64,000 nucleotides of DNA from positions 1 to 64,000 of the forward strand of contig NZ_FRBF01000011.1 of NCBI RefSeq assembly GCF_900142545.1, written 5' to 3'. Origin of the DNA: Fibrobacter sp. UWT2. Its GTDB lineage: Bacteria > Fibrobacterota > Fibrobacteria > Fibrobacterales > Fibrobacteraceae. Under the pieces are notes generated by a model. That model did not search any database and was not told where the DNA came from. It worked only from the letters and a program-made list of their open reading frames with translations. A program made the translations under genes and the position numbers. This document shows positions 54,888-62,939 of this stretch, piece by piece. Each line of letters starts with the position of its first letter. Within the stretch, counting starts at the first letter, position 1.

Positions 54888-54973
54888 GGAAACTCGTTTC
54901 GGACTGTTTTTTTCGCTTGTTTTTCAAGGTATCTTTAGAATGGTGTTAAGGGAAAGGTATAAAAGGAGTCACA

Positions 54974-56353
54974 ATGAAATCGAGATATTTCAAGAATTTG
55001 GCAAAGGGCCTGGTGGTTGCAGGCGCTGCCTTTGCTTTGGTCAACTGCGGCGATGCTGCGGATCAAGTCAATAACGCCGTTGCTGAAGCCCAGCAACAGT
55101 ACCAGGAACAGCAGAATCCTGCAAATCCGGACAATCCGGCAAATCCCACAGATCCTACCTTTCCGACCGATCCCTCACAGACGGTGACTGACCCTGCACA
55201 GCAGGGGACCGTTACTCCTGTGGATCCGGCAGACCCGAATGCGACTCCGACAGATCCGAGTCAGGGCGTGACTGACCCCACTCAGCCTGCAGATCCTTCG
55301 CAGACTGTTCAGCCCGCAGACACGACTGCCCAGGTTACCGAACCTGTGGTTGGACCTGGCGGTGAACAGCAGCCTGTCGATACGACGGCAACGAATCCTC
55401 CTGCAATCTCTAGCAGCTCTGCCGCTGGTTCCGATCCCGTTCCGACTTCTAGCTCTGCCGTGGATTCCCCCAAGTCCAGCTCCAGCGAAGCCGTAAAGCC
55501 CGCCAGTTCTTCTAGCGAACAGGTTGTGTCTTCTTCTAGCGAAGAGAAGGCCGATGACGGCATCTTCCTCGTTGATGGCAAGGAAGAAGAAAAGAACTAC
55601 CTGGAAGTCGAATATATCAAGAATACGGCCGACAACGGCGGTGGCGTCCTTTGCTACCCGAAGCAGCTTTCCAATACCAAGAAGCATGGTGTTATCTTGT
55701 GGGGCCCGGGTGGCGGCTCTAGCCCCAACGATTACGAAGGTATCATTCGCCGTCTCGCCTCTCACGGTTTCGTGGTGGTGGCTACCAGCGAATCTCCGGA
55801 TGGTACGAACCGCGGTATCCCCGCACTCGACTGGCTCGCCAAGAAGAATACCACCCAGGGCGATGTGCTGTACGGCAAACTCGATATGACGAAGGTGGGC
55901 GCAAGCGGCCACTCCATGGGCGGTCTCCAGTCCGAAAAGATGCTTATCAACGACAAGCGCGTGATTACGGCTGTCCTCAACAACAGCGGTGCATTCAACC
56001 ATGCTGAACTAGCGAATGTCCCTGCCGGAAAGACTGCTGCAATCGTCTACGGTGAAGGCGGTATGGAACGCCCGAACGCCGAAGGTGACTACAACAACAA
56101 TAACGTCAGGATTCCGGCTTGCCTCCTCAAGATGACTGGTGGTCAGGGCAATGAATGCCAGAACGGCGAATGCGGCTGGGGCCATGGTTCCGGTCCGTGG
56201 GGCGGCATGGCAGCGACCGTTGCTTGGATGCGTTGGCACCTCGGTGGCGAAACATTCCGCAAAGATGATTTTGTGGGTTCTTCTGGCAAGTACATTAATG
56301 GCGCTATCCTTGGCCAGCCGGGCAAGTGGAAAGGCCAGTGCAAGAACTTCTAA
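54974..56353 (+). CDS. Alpha/beta-hydrolase lipoprotein, esterase-like
   Basis: A 459-aa protein. The lipobox is LVNC near residue 25. Residues about 35-195 are low-complexity: Asn/Asp-Pro repeats (NPANPTDP, PTDPSQ), then a Ser-rich linker. The catalytic domain (about 200-459) is an alpha/beta hydrolase: RRLASHGFVVVA and the GHSMGGLQ nucleophile elbow, resembling the cutinase/polyester-hydrolase group. The C-terminal part is Gly/Trp-rich with paired Cys. GGAG precedes the ATG. It is probably a surface esterase acting on acylated plant polymer; the substrate is inferred. Confidence 0.78.
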   Translation: MKSRYFKNLAKGLVVAGAAFALVNCGDAADQVNNAVAEAQQQYQEQQNPANPDNPANPTDPTFPTDPSQTVTDPAQQGTVTPVDPADPNATPTDPSQGVTDPTQPADPSQTVQPADTTAQVTEPVVGPGGEQQPVDTTATNPPAISSSSAAGSDPVPTSSSAVDSPKSSSSEAVKPASSSSEQVVSSSSEEKADDGIFLVDGKEEEKNYLEVEYIKNTADNGGGVLCYPKQLSNTKKHGVILWGPGGGSSPNDYEGIIRRLASHGFVVVATSESPDGTNRGIPALDWLAKKNTTQGDVLYGKLDMTKVGASGHSMGGLQSEKMLINDKRVITAVLNNSGAFNHAELANVPAGKTAAIVYGEGGMERPNAEGDYNNNNVRIPACLLKMTGGQGNECQNGECGWGHGSGPWGGMAATVAWMRWHLGGETFRKDDFVGSSGKYINGAILGQPGKWKGQCKNF

Positions 56354-56373
56354 GAAACTCCACACTCACTCCT

Positions 56374-56407
56374 TACATCCCGTCCGAATGGGCGGGGTGT
56401 TTTTTAT
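56374..56407 (+). terminator. Terminator after the esterase gene
   Basis: ACATCCCGTCC and GGGCGGGGTGT arms pair with wobbles around GAAT, then TTTTTTA. Confidence 0.75.
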
Positions 56408-56460
56408 AGAAACACCTTGCTATTGCCTTGGCTTTTTTTATAATTATTGGTGAAAACGAA

Positions 56461-56502
56461 CTACTAACCACTGTCTACTTCTAACTTCCTACCGTCTACT
56501 AG
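56461..56502 (+). repeat. Pyrimidine-rich CTACTTCCTA repeat tract
   Basis: A degenerate heptamer repeat, CTACTTC/CTAACTTC/CTACCGTCTACT, directly precedes the glycogen synthase ATG. The same motif occurs at 26113-26138 and 57736-57754, always in gene ends or short spacers on the plus strand. Confidence 0.5.
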
Positions 56503-56505
56503 ATT

Positions 56506-57735
56506 ATGAACGCAGCAATTTTGACGAATGAGTTCCCGCCGGAAATTTATGGCGGTGCAGGTATTCACGTAAAGTTCCTTACGCAGGAACTTGCAAAGCT
56601 TTGCCATGTGGAAGCACGTTGCTTTGGCGTGCAAGACGAAGACAAGGATAATATCCGTGCTTTGGGTTTTTCTCGCAAGTTAGGTTTGAACCCGCACGAT
56701 GATCGTTTCCAAAAGATTTTCAAGCCGCTCGACATTAACCTCCAGTGGGCGGCCGCGCTCGACAATATCGATGTCATTCACTGTCATACGTGGTACAGCC
56801 ACTTTGGCGGCGTTCTCGCTAGCCGCCTTTTGCAGTGCCCGTTGATTCTTACGACGCATTCGCTCGAACCGCACCGTCCGTGGAAGGCCGAACAGTTGGG
56901 TGATGGTGGCTATGCCATGAGCTGCTGGATTGAACGTACCGCTTACGAAGCTGCCGACGGCGTGATTGCCGTGAGCCAGGGCATGAAGCGCGACGTGATG
57001 AAACTCTACGGAGTTCCCGAAGATCGCGTGAAGGTGATTTACAACGGTATCGATCCGGACTTTTATGCGCCGACTTTCGACGAAAAAATCCTCGTTAAGT
57101 GGGGCGTCGACCCGAAACGTCCGTTTGTGCTGTTCGTGGGTCGCATTACGCGCCAGAAGGGCATTAGCCAGCTGATCCAGGCGATTCCGCAAATCGACAA
57201 GGGTGCCCAGGTGGTGCTCTGCGCGGGCGCACCCGATACCATTGAACTTGCCGACGAATGCAAGGCTCTCATCGAAGAGGTACAGAAGACGCGCGACGGT
57301 GTGGTCTGGATTCAGGAAGCGGTTCCGCACGAAGAACTCCGCGTGCTTTACAGCCATGCGACCGTATTTGCAACGCCCTCGCTCTATGAACCGTTCGGTA
57401 TCATCAACCTTGAAGCTATGAGCTGCGGTACTCCGGTGGTGGGCTCTGCGGTGGGTGGCATTCCCGAAATCATCGTGGACGGCGAAACCGGATTCCTGGT
57501 TCCGTTGAAACATGTATCCGAAACGGATTTTGAACCGGCTGACCCGAAGGCATTCCAGACCGATTTCGCGAACAAGCTCAACAAGATTCTTGAAAACCCG
57601 GAACTGGCAAAGAAGATGGGCGAAGTCAGCCGCAAGCGCGCGATTGACGTGTTCAGCTGGAAGTCTATTGCTAAGCAGACATACGACTTCTACCAGGAAT
57701 GTATTGACCGCTATAAAAAAGAAGGCAAGAGATAG
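56506..57735 (+). CDS. GT4 glycogen/maltose-1-phosphate synthase
   Basis: A 409-aa GT4 glycosyltransferase. The NEFPPEIYGGAGIH opening, the HTW..HF loop, FVGRITRQKG and the SLYEPFGIINLEAMSCGTPVVGS donor-binding motif match the actinobacterial-type glycogen synthase (GlgM/GlgA-Coryne family), not the longer bacterial GlgA of GT5. Related GlgM enzymes make maltose-1-phosphate from ADP-glucose for the GlgE route to glycogen-like alpha-glucan. ATG at 56506 lies just after a heptamer repeat. It is convergent with dsbD. Confidence 0.85.
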   Translation: MNAAILTNEFPPEIYGGAGIHVKFLTQELAKLCHVEARCFGVQDEDKDNIRALGFSRKLGLNPHDDRFQKIFKPLDINLQWAAALDNIDVIHCHTWYSHFGGVLASRLLQCPLILTTHSLEPHRPWKAEQLGDGGYAMSCWIERTAYEAADGVIAVSQGMKRDVMKLYGVPEDRVKVIYNGIDPDFYAPTFDEKILVKWGVDPKRPFVLFVGRITRQKGISQLIQAIPQIDKGAQVVLCAGAPDTIELADECKALIEEVQKTRDGVVWIQEAVPHEELRVLYSHATVFATPSLYEPFGIINLEAMSCGTPVVGSAVGGIPEIIVDGETGFLVPLKHVSETDFEPADPKAFQTDFANKLNKILENPELAKKMGEVSRKRAIDVFSWKSIAKQTYDFYQECIDRYKKEGKR

Positions 57736-57736
57736 C

Positions 57737-59647
57737 CTACTTCCTACTTCCTACAATATTCTCTACAATCGCTGCTGTCGTGAGTAATTCCGGCAGCACG
57801 ATTTGTTTAGATGCATCCCCTGCCGGGTAAATCGCATAGGCGGGCACGCCCGACTTGTGCATGCTCTTTAAGAGTGCATTCACTTCGGGTGTTTCGCGTG
57901 TCCAGTCGGCCTTTACCAGCGCCACATTCAAACTGTCCATGGCGCGGCGGAATTCGTCGCGGTTGAGGACTGCGGCTTCGTTCGTTTTGCAAGTGAGACA
58001 CCAGTCGGCAGTAGCATCGATGAATACGGTGCGGTTTGCTTTTGCGAATTCTTCGATTAAGGCGGGGCTGTAACGGTACCAGCCGTCGGCTGTCATCTGC
58101 TCTTGCATGCGGGCGTTGAACTTTTCGCTGGCAGCACGTTCGTATTCAGGAACGATTGCAGCGAACCAGATTGATACGAGAAAGACTATGCTTAATCCGA
58201 ATCCTGCGACTTCGCGCCCGAAGGCAACTCCCGGCGGCGCGAATTTGCCGAGCAGTACGCTACAGGCAACGCTTGCTACCACGATGATAGAGAACATCCC
58301 GACGCCAGCGGTGCCGGCTTGTTCATTCACAATCCACAAGAGCCATGCGACGGTCGCGAGGAGCAATACGCCCATCACCTTCTGGAGCTTCACCATCCAC
58401 GGACCCGGTTTCGGGAATACCTTCAGGACTTTCGGGAAGGCGCTTACGAGCATGTAGGGGAGGGCAAGGCCGAGCCCTGCCGCCGTAAAGAACAAGAAGA
58501 GTACTGGCGTCGTCTGCGCAAAGGCGAATCCCATGGCGGTGCCGAGGAAGGGGGCCGAGCACGGCGTGCTTAAAAGAACAAGAAGCGCTCCAGTAAAGAA
58601 GGCGCCTGCGAAGCCCGCCTTATGGCCGGCTTCATCCATCTTGGTGGTGGCGCCCCACGGGAGCCACACTTCGAATACGCCGAAAAAGCTCATGGCGAAT
58701 GCAGTCAGAATCACGACCATAAAGGCGATGAATCCTGCACTCTGGAATTGCATGCCCCAGCCCGCGGACCCGCCGCCGGCCTTGACGGCGGCGACAACGG
58801 CGGCCAGCGCCCAGAAACTTGCCAGAATGCCCGCCGTTGTGGCTCCTCCCAACGCGAGGAGCCGTCCGCGACTTTCACCGGCCTGCTTAATTAAGCTAAA
58901 AAGCTTGAGCGAAAGCACCGGCAGCACGCACGGCATCAAGTTCAGAATAATTCCGCCGAGAAATGCGAAAAACAATAGCGCGATGATTCCTGCCGAAGCG
59001 GTGGCGCCTGCATCGCTCGTTTCCAAGTTTTCATTGTTGCTTGTGTTGGCGGTTACTTCATTTTCGAAGTCGTTTTTTTTTGCGCTGCTATTTACATTGC
59101 TGGATTTTGCGCTAGCCGCATTTCCGCTGAGCGAGATCGTCTTGCTCGCAGGCGCAAGGCAAATGGAATTGTCGCAGGCTTGGTAATGGAAGGTTGCTTC
59201 CGTTCCAAGGCTGTCGTATTTTTCACCAACGCTTTTCACCGGAATTTCAATCTTGAATTCTCCGCGGAAGGTGAGAATTTCAAGTTCCAACGCTTCGTTG
59301 TATTCCTTGATCGGTGCGGGCCATACGACATCGCCGAATTCAATTCCTTCGGCTTTCACCTCGATTGAAGAAGGCTTCAGGAATTCATCGGTGACTTCGT
59401 TGGCGTTCACGTGCCATTTTTCAGGAACGGTTACCCATACGGTCAGTTTTCCGCCGTCTTTCAGTGCGCCTGCGCTGTACTGCATCTGCATTTCGGGAGG
59501 CGGCATGGAATTCATGTTGAACTCTTGCGCGTTTACAGATTGTGGATAAACTACCAAAAATAAGGCCAAACTAAAAAAAGCTGTTGATAGTTGCAAACAA
59601 CTATTTGCAAAATTCTCAAAAATTCGTTTTTTCGTTTTTATTTTCAT
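57737..59647 (-). CDS. dsbD: Thiol:disulfide interchange protein DsbD
   Basis: A 636-aa protein with signal peptide (about residues 1-40), a periplasmic alpha domain (about 45-190, ACDNSICLAPAS), a membrane beta domain of eight helices (about 220-470, with NLMPCVLP and STPCSAPFLG cysteines) and a thioredoxin-like gamma domain (about 520-636, WCLTCKTNE). It passes electrons from cytoplasmic thioredoxin to the periplasm. A GTG twelve bases upstream (59659) is an alternative start. It is divergent from the sigma-factor gene with only 48 bases between. Confidence 0.93.
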   Translation of the reverse strand: MKIKTKKRIFENFANSCLQLSTAFFSLALFLVVYPQSVNAQEFNMNSMPPPEMQMQYSAGALKDGGKLTVWVTVPEKWHVNANEVTDEFLKPSSIEVKAEGIEFGDVVWPAPIKEYNEALELEILTFRGEFKIEIPVKSVGEKYDSLGTEATFHYQACDNSICLAPASKTISLSGNAASAKSSNVNSSAKKNDFENEVTANTSNNENLETSDAGATASAGIIALLFFAFLGGIILNLMPCVLPVLSLKLFSLIKQAGESRGRLLALGGATTAGILASFWALAAVVAAVKAGGGSAGWGMQFQSAGFIAFMVVILTAFAMSFFGVFEVWLPWGATTKMDEAGHKAGFAGAFFTGALLVLLSTPCSAPFLGTAMGFAFAQTTPVLFLFFTAAGLGLALPYMLVSAFPKVLKVFPKPGPWMVKLQKVMGVLLLATVAWLLWIVNEQAGTAGVGMFSIIVVASVACSVLLGKFAPPGVAFGREVAGFGLSIVFLVSIWFAAIVPEYERAASEKFNARMQEQMTADGWYRYSPALIEEFAKANRTVFIDATADWCLTCKTNEAAVLNRDEFRRAMDSLNVALVKADWTRETPEVNALLKSMHKSGVPAYAIYPAGDASKQIVLPELLTTAAIVENIVGSRK

Positions 59648-59695
59648 AAATTTTATCACAACTGAAAGTTCGCTGTCAAAATTCCTGTTTGCAAT

Positions 59696-60316
59696 ATGTC
59701 AAAGTCAAGAATTTTAACAGAAGAACCTCCCGAATGGGTTGAAAAAGTGTGGCGCAAGAACGCTTCACAAATTTACAAACTATGTCAGGCACAGAGTAGC
59801 GACGACGATAGCGCAAAAGACCTTTTTCAAGAGGTTGCGCTCCGATTATGCCGGTCTGCAGGCACACTGGACCTGAAAAAGCCGATATATCCTTGGTTAC
59901 GGACGGTAGTTCATAACACGTTTTTCGATATGAATCGGAGGATGTTGCCCGTTATCCCCTTTTCGCAGCTGTCGGATATTTACGTGCCTTACGATATCAC
60001 CGCTAACAAGGACGTTATGCAAGAATTGCGTGAACGGCGCAAGTGGCTCTTTGTCCGCCGTGAGTTGGATTACCTGATGGAAGACCTTACGGCTGCCGAA
60101 CGGATGGCTGTGGAAATCCATTGTGTCGGGGAAATCCGTGTTGCGGATGCCTGTCTTTATTGCGGCGTCAACCGAGGGACTTTTCTAAGCAGAAAAAAGG
60201 TCGCCTTGAGAAAGATGCGTAAAAAGAAGGACATTTATATATCAAAATTTAAAAATAATGAAAGTTCTTGCTTGAAATTGGACGATTTGCTAACGCGGGC
60301 AAGTGAATTTTCGTAA
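59696..60316 (+). CDS. ECF-type RNA polymerase sigma factor
   Basis: A 206-aa sigma-70-family protein: region 2 at about 20-90 (AKDLFQEVALRLC, PWLRTVVHNTFFDM) and region 4 at about 125-190 with an HTH (VADACLYCGVNRGTFLSRKKVALRKM). The inter-region loop is short, as in ECF factors. No anti-sigma gene is visible next to it; its target is unknown, though the beta-propeller gene starts ten bases later and may be co-transcribed. ATG at 59696. Confidence 0.82.
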   Translation: MSKSRILTEEPPEWVEKVWRKNASQIYKLCQAQSSDDDSAKDLFQEVALRLCRSAGTLDLKKPIYPWLRTVVHNTFFDMNRRMLPVIPFSQLSDIYVPYDITANKDVMQELRERRKWLFVRRELDYLMEDLTAAERMAVEIHCVGEIRVADACLYCGVNRGTFLSRKKVALRKMRKKKDIYISKFKNNESSCLKLDDLLTRASEFS

Positions 60317-60325
60317 TTTTAGGGG

Positions 60326-62464
60326 GTGAAGTTCAAATTTCTTGTTTTTTGTTTGCTGCTGTTGGCAGTTTGTGCAGGCGCTACCGATAAATGGGGGGCG
60401 TTCTCGGATCCGTTCCCTATTCGTGATGCGGCCCCTTTTGGTGAATATGGTGTGATTCTCGCTACCGATGGCGGCATCCGTTACCGCACTCCGATTGAAG
60501 AGGCTATATTCCATTCCGAGAATGGGCTAGAAACATCCCGCTTTAATGCGGTGGTCACTACGGAACTTGGAACTTATGCAATCTCTGAATACGGTTTGAT
60601 TGCACAATTCCAACAGGGCGTTAAGCCTTGGACGGTTCTCAGCCGTTCTTATGTGAAAAACGGCGCCCGCACGGTACCTCATGGCTCCGTGGCTGTTGGC
60701 AACGTGTTGGTGATTGCCTTTGAAGACCGTATCGCGTTCTTTGACTTGTCAAAGAACCTGTCCATATTGACGATTGAACGAGTCGCGACCAGACCCCTTT
60801 CCATAACGCCGATTCGCGAAATGGTGGCGCATGGGGATTCCCTCTATGTTCGACTCGATGAAGGCGTTTATGTGCGTAAGATGGATTGGGCGAATGTGCC
60901 CACCGACAAACGCTTGAGTGACCCCACTTTATGGTCTCTCCTGCCGTCTGATGTTTCAGTAGAGGGCTTCGAAAAGCCGTTTACGCAAATTGTGGTGAAT
61001 TCGGAAGTGTTGACTGACCCTATTCTTTTCCATGAAGACGGGTCTAGTAAGGTCAAGTGGCAAATCGAATCCAAAGAAGGAACTTACTTGATCGGGTCCG
61101 AATATATTTTCTTCCACAAAAGGGCAGACAAGAAAATTCTGGACTTGACCGAAGTTGATGGGAATACTCCTGGCGAAGTGTACGAATTGCGCGCTACACC
61201 GGTCGGCGGTGTTCTTGCTGCAACGGTGGATGGCAAGTTGAGCCATGGTAGCGTTAACGGCTGGGGTGAGCCTCAATATCTTTATGGAACCTTGGGTAAC
61301 GAGTTCAATGCCTACCAGATTAGAATGAAGACTTTGTCGATCTTGCCCGATGAACGAGTGTTCTATCATATTTGGGGCTTTGTCTATCTGGTACTTTCCA
61401 ATTGGGGCCCGGATATCGAATATTATTTCCGTGCGACCGATGGCTACTGCTTCGAAAACTATCTGGAAAATTACGCGGTTTCCGTCGGATCGACTCCTGC
61501 TCCTGATAATTCCGGCTTCTTGACGACCGCTGCATCGAAGAACGGGTACGGAGTCATCTATGTTACCAAAGACGGCGAAATTCACTGCGCCAACCGAGTG
61601 GGTGAACAGTGGGTGCCGGGTGTCATGTATTCGAAATTGGATGACGATGGTAATTGGCTGATTTATGTAGCGAGCAGAAACGGAAACGTTCTCGCTAGCG
61701 AGGGTGGACTGGATCTGATCAAGTTCCCTGCGCCCAAGGCCAATGGCGGTGAACTGGTGAATCCGACTCTCAAGACTTATCGCGGAATCACTCCGTCGCC
61801 CATCGACATGGTTTACGATTCCCTGAATAACCGCCTGTGGGTCGTGTCGATGTCAAACATCGCCTACCTTGATGCTGAAGAAGATACCTTGCTGATTCCT
61901 TCTTCAACAAATGGCATGCTTGGCGTAGAATTCACTTCTATCGACATGGACGTTCGCGGAAACCTGTGGGTAGGAACGTCTAACCAGGGCGTCTTCCGCT
62001 TGACTCCTAAGAAGGGCGACCCGGATGTGCTGCAGGTAGAACACTTTACTACGAAAGACGGTTTGCTCGACAACAATGTTGCCGATGTTGCCATTGATCC
62101 GGTGCTTGGTGTCGCTTGGTTTGCGCATGAAAAAGGCGTGAGCTTTTATGTCCGTAACGATCTCCGAGACGCCCGTAAGGACATGACCGATTCTGCCAAG
62201 ATAGATGTCTATGCATACCCTGTTCCTTTCAGACCTGGGCTTCATGCGTTGTTTACTATTGACGGCATTGCCGACAACTCGACGGTAGCTATCTACAACC
62301 GTGGTGGCGCCTTGATAAAGTCCTTCCGCGGCAAGGATGTGCTGGGTGGAAAGGTTGAATGGGATGGCATGGACAAGTCCGGTGTCGTGGCTCCGGGAGT
62401 CTACTACTATGTGGTGAAAAGCGGCTCCAAGGTCAAGAAGGGTAAGTTCATAATCATTCATTAA
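60326..62464 (+). CDS. Secreted beta-propeller protein with sorting tail
   Basis: A 712-aa secreted protein with a GTG start at 60326 and a signal peptide ending about residue 20. Several segments resemble two-component-regulator propeller blades (GNLWVGTSNQGVFRLT, LLDNNVADVAIDP, GVAWFAHEKGVSF), so it is probably a beta-propeller. The last about 80 residues (YPVPFRPG...VYYYVVKSGSKVKKGKFIIIH) are a FlgD-Ig/gliding-type C-terminal domain, used for type IX-like export or attachment. It follows the sigma-factor gene by ten bases. The function is unknown. Confidence 0.8.
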   Translation: MKFKFLVFCLLLLAVCAGATDKWGAFSDPFPIRDAAPFGEYGVILATDGGIRYRTPIEEAIFHSENGLETSRFNAVVTTELGTYAISEYGLIAQFQQGVKPWTVLSRSYVKNGARTVPHGSVAVGNVLVIAFEDRIAFFDLSKNLSILTIERVATRPLSITPIREMVAHGDSLYVRLDEGVYVRKMDWANVPTDKRLSDPTLWSLLPSDVSVEGFEKPFTQIVVNSEVLTDPILFHEDGSSKVKWQIESKEGTYLIGSEYIFFHKRADKKILDLTEVDGNTPGEVYELRATPVGGVLAATVDGKLSHGSVNGWGEPQYLYGTLGNEFNAYQIRMKTLSILPDERVFYHIWGFVYLVLSNWGPDIEYYFRATDGYCFENYLENYAVSVGSTPAPDNSGFLTTAASKNGYGVIYVTKDGEIHCANRVGEQWVPGVMYSKLDDDGNWLIYVASRNGNVLASEGGLDLIKFPAPKANGGELVNPTLKTYRGITPSPIDMVYDSLNNRLWVVSMSNIAYLDAEEDTLLIPSSTNGMLGVEFTSIDMDVRGNLWVGTSNQGVFRLTPKKGDPDVLQVEHFTTKDGLLDNNVADVAIDPVLGVAWFAHEKGVSFYVRNDLRDARKDMTDSAKIDVYAYPVPFRPGLHALFTIDGIADNSTVAIYNRGGALIKSFRGKDVLGGKVEWDGMDKSGVVAPGVYYYVVKSGSKVKKGKFIIIH

Positions 62465-62478
62465 AAAGCTGAGGCTTT

Positions 62479-62925
62479 ATGAATCGTATTGCGGTGTGGT
62501 TGTTTTTGGGCGTTGTTGTTTGGCTGGCCGGTTGCGCCGGCGAACGTCAGGGTTTCGTATGCGACGAAATGGAATATCGCTTGAACACCATGACTTATTC
62601 TCCGGACCAGCGCGCTTACGCTGAAGAAGAATTGCGTGTCTGCCGCGAAGAGGAATCCAAGAAAAAGGCCGAGGGCGCGGCAACTCGCCAGAGCATTTAT
62701 GACCGTTACGCGACTTCCAACGGGGGCTCAAAAAAGGAGTCTTCGGATGGGGAGTCTGCCGACAAGGATGTTTCTGTTTCCGAGGCCCTGAAGGATTCTT
62801 CGGGGGTGGAAACTACCAGTATTTATGACCGCTACAAGACTGTTGAACCTGCGCAAGAAGAAGTGTCGGCGCCTGCCGAGGCTCCGGCTGATACTTCTGC
62901 TGCGGATGCAGGAAGTTTCCAGTAA
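62479..62925 (+). CDS. Small lipoprotein with repeated SIYDRY motif
   Basis: A 148-aa lipoprotein; the lipobox is LAGC at residues 16-19. The mature part is charged, and the motif SIYDRY(A/K)T appears twice (about residues 75 and 114) separated by a Ser/Glu/Lys linker, then an Ala/Pro/Glu-rich tail. No family recognised. It begins 15 bases after the beta-propeller stop and ends 14 bases before the CCA-adding enzyme gene, so it is in the same run. Confidence 0.72.
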   Translation: MNRIAVWLFLGVVVWLAGCAGERQGFVCDEMEYRLNTMTYSPDQRAYAEEELRVCREEESKKKAEGAATRQSIYDRYATSNGGSKKESSDGESADKDVSVSEALKDSSGVETTSIYDRYKTVEPAQEEVSAPAEAPADTSAADAGSFQ

Positions 62926-62939
62926 GGCGGCGATTGTAA

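Noticed and set aside
54865-55074. A 69-aa ORF at the start of the esterase gene
   Set aside because: It overlaps the true start of the esterase lipoprotein in another frame and has no ribosome site.
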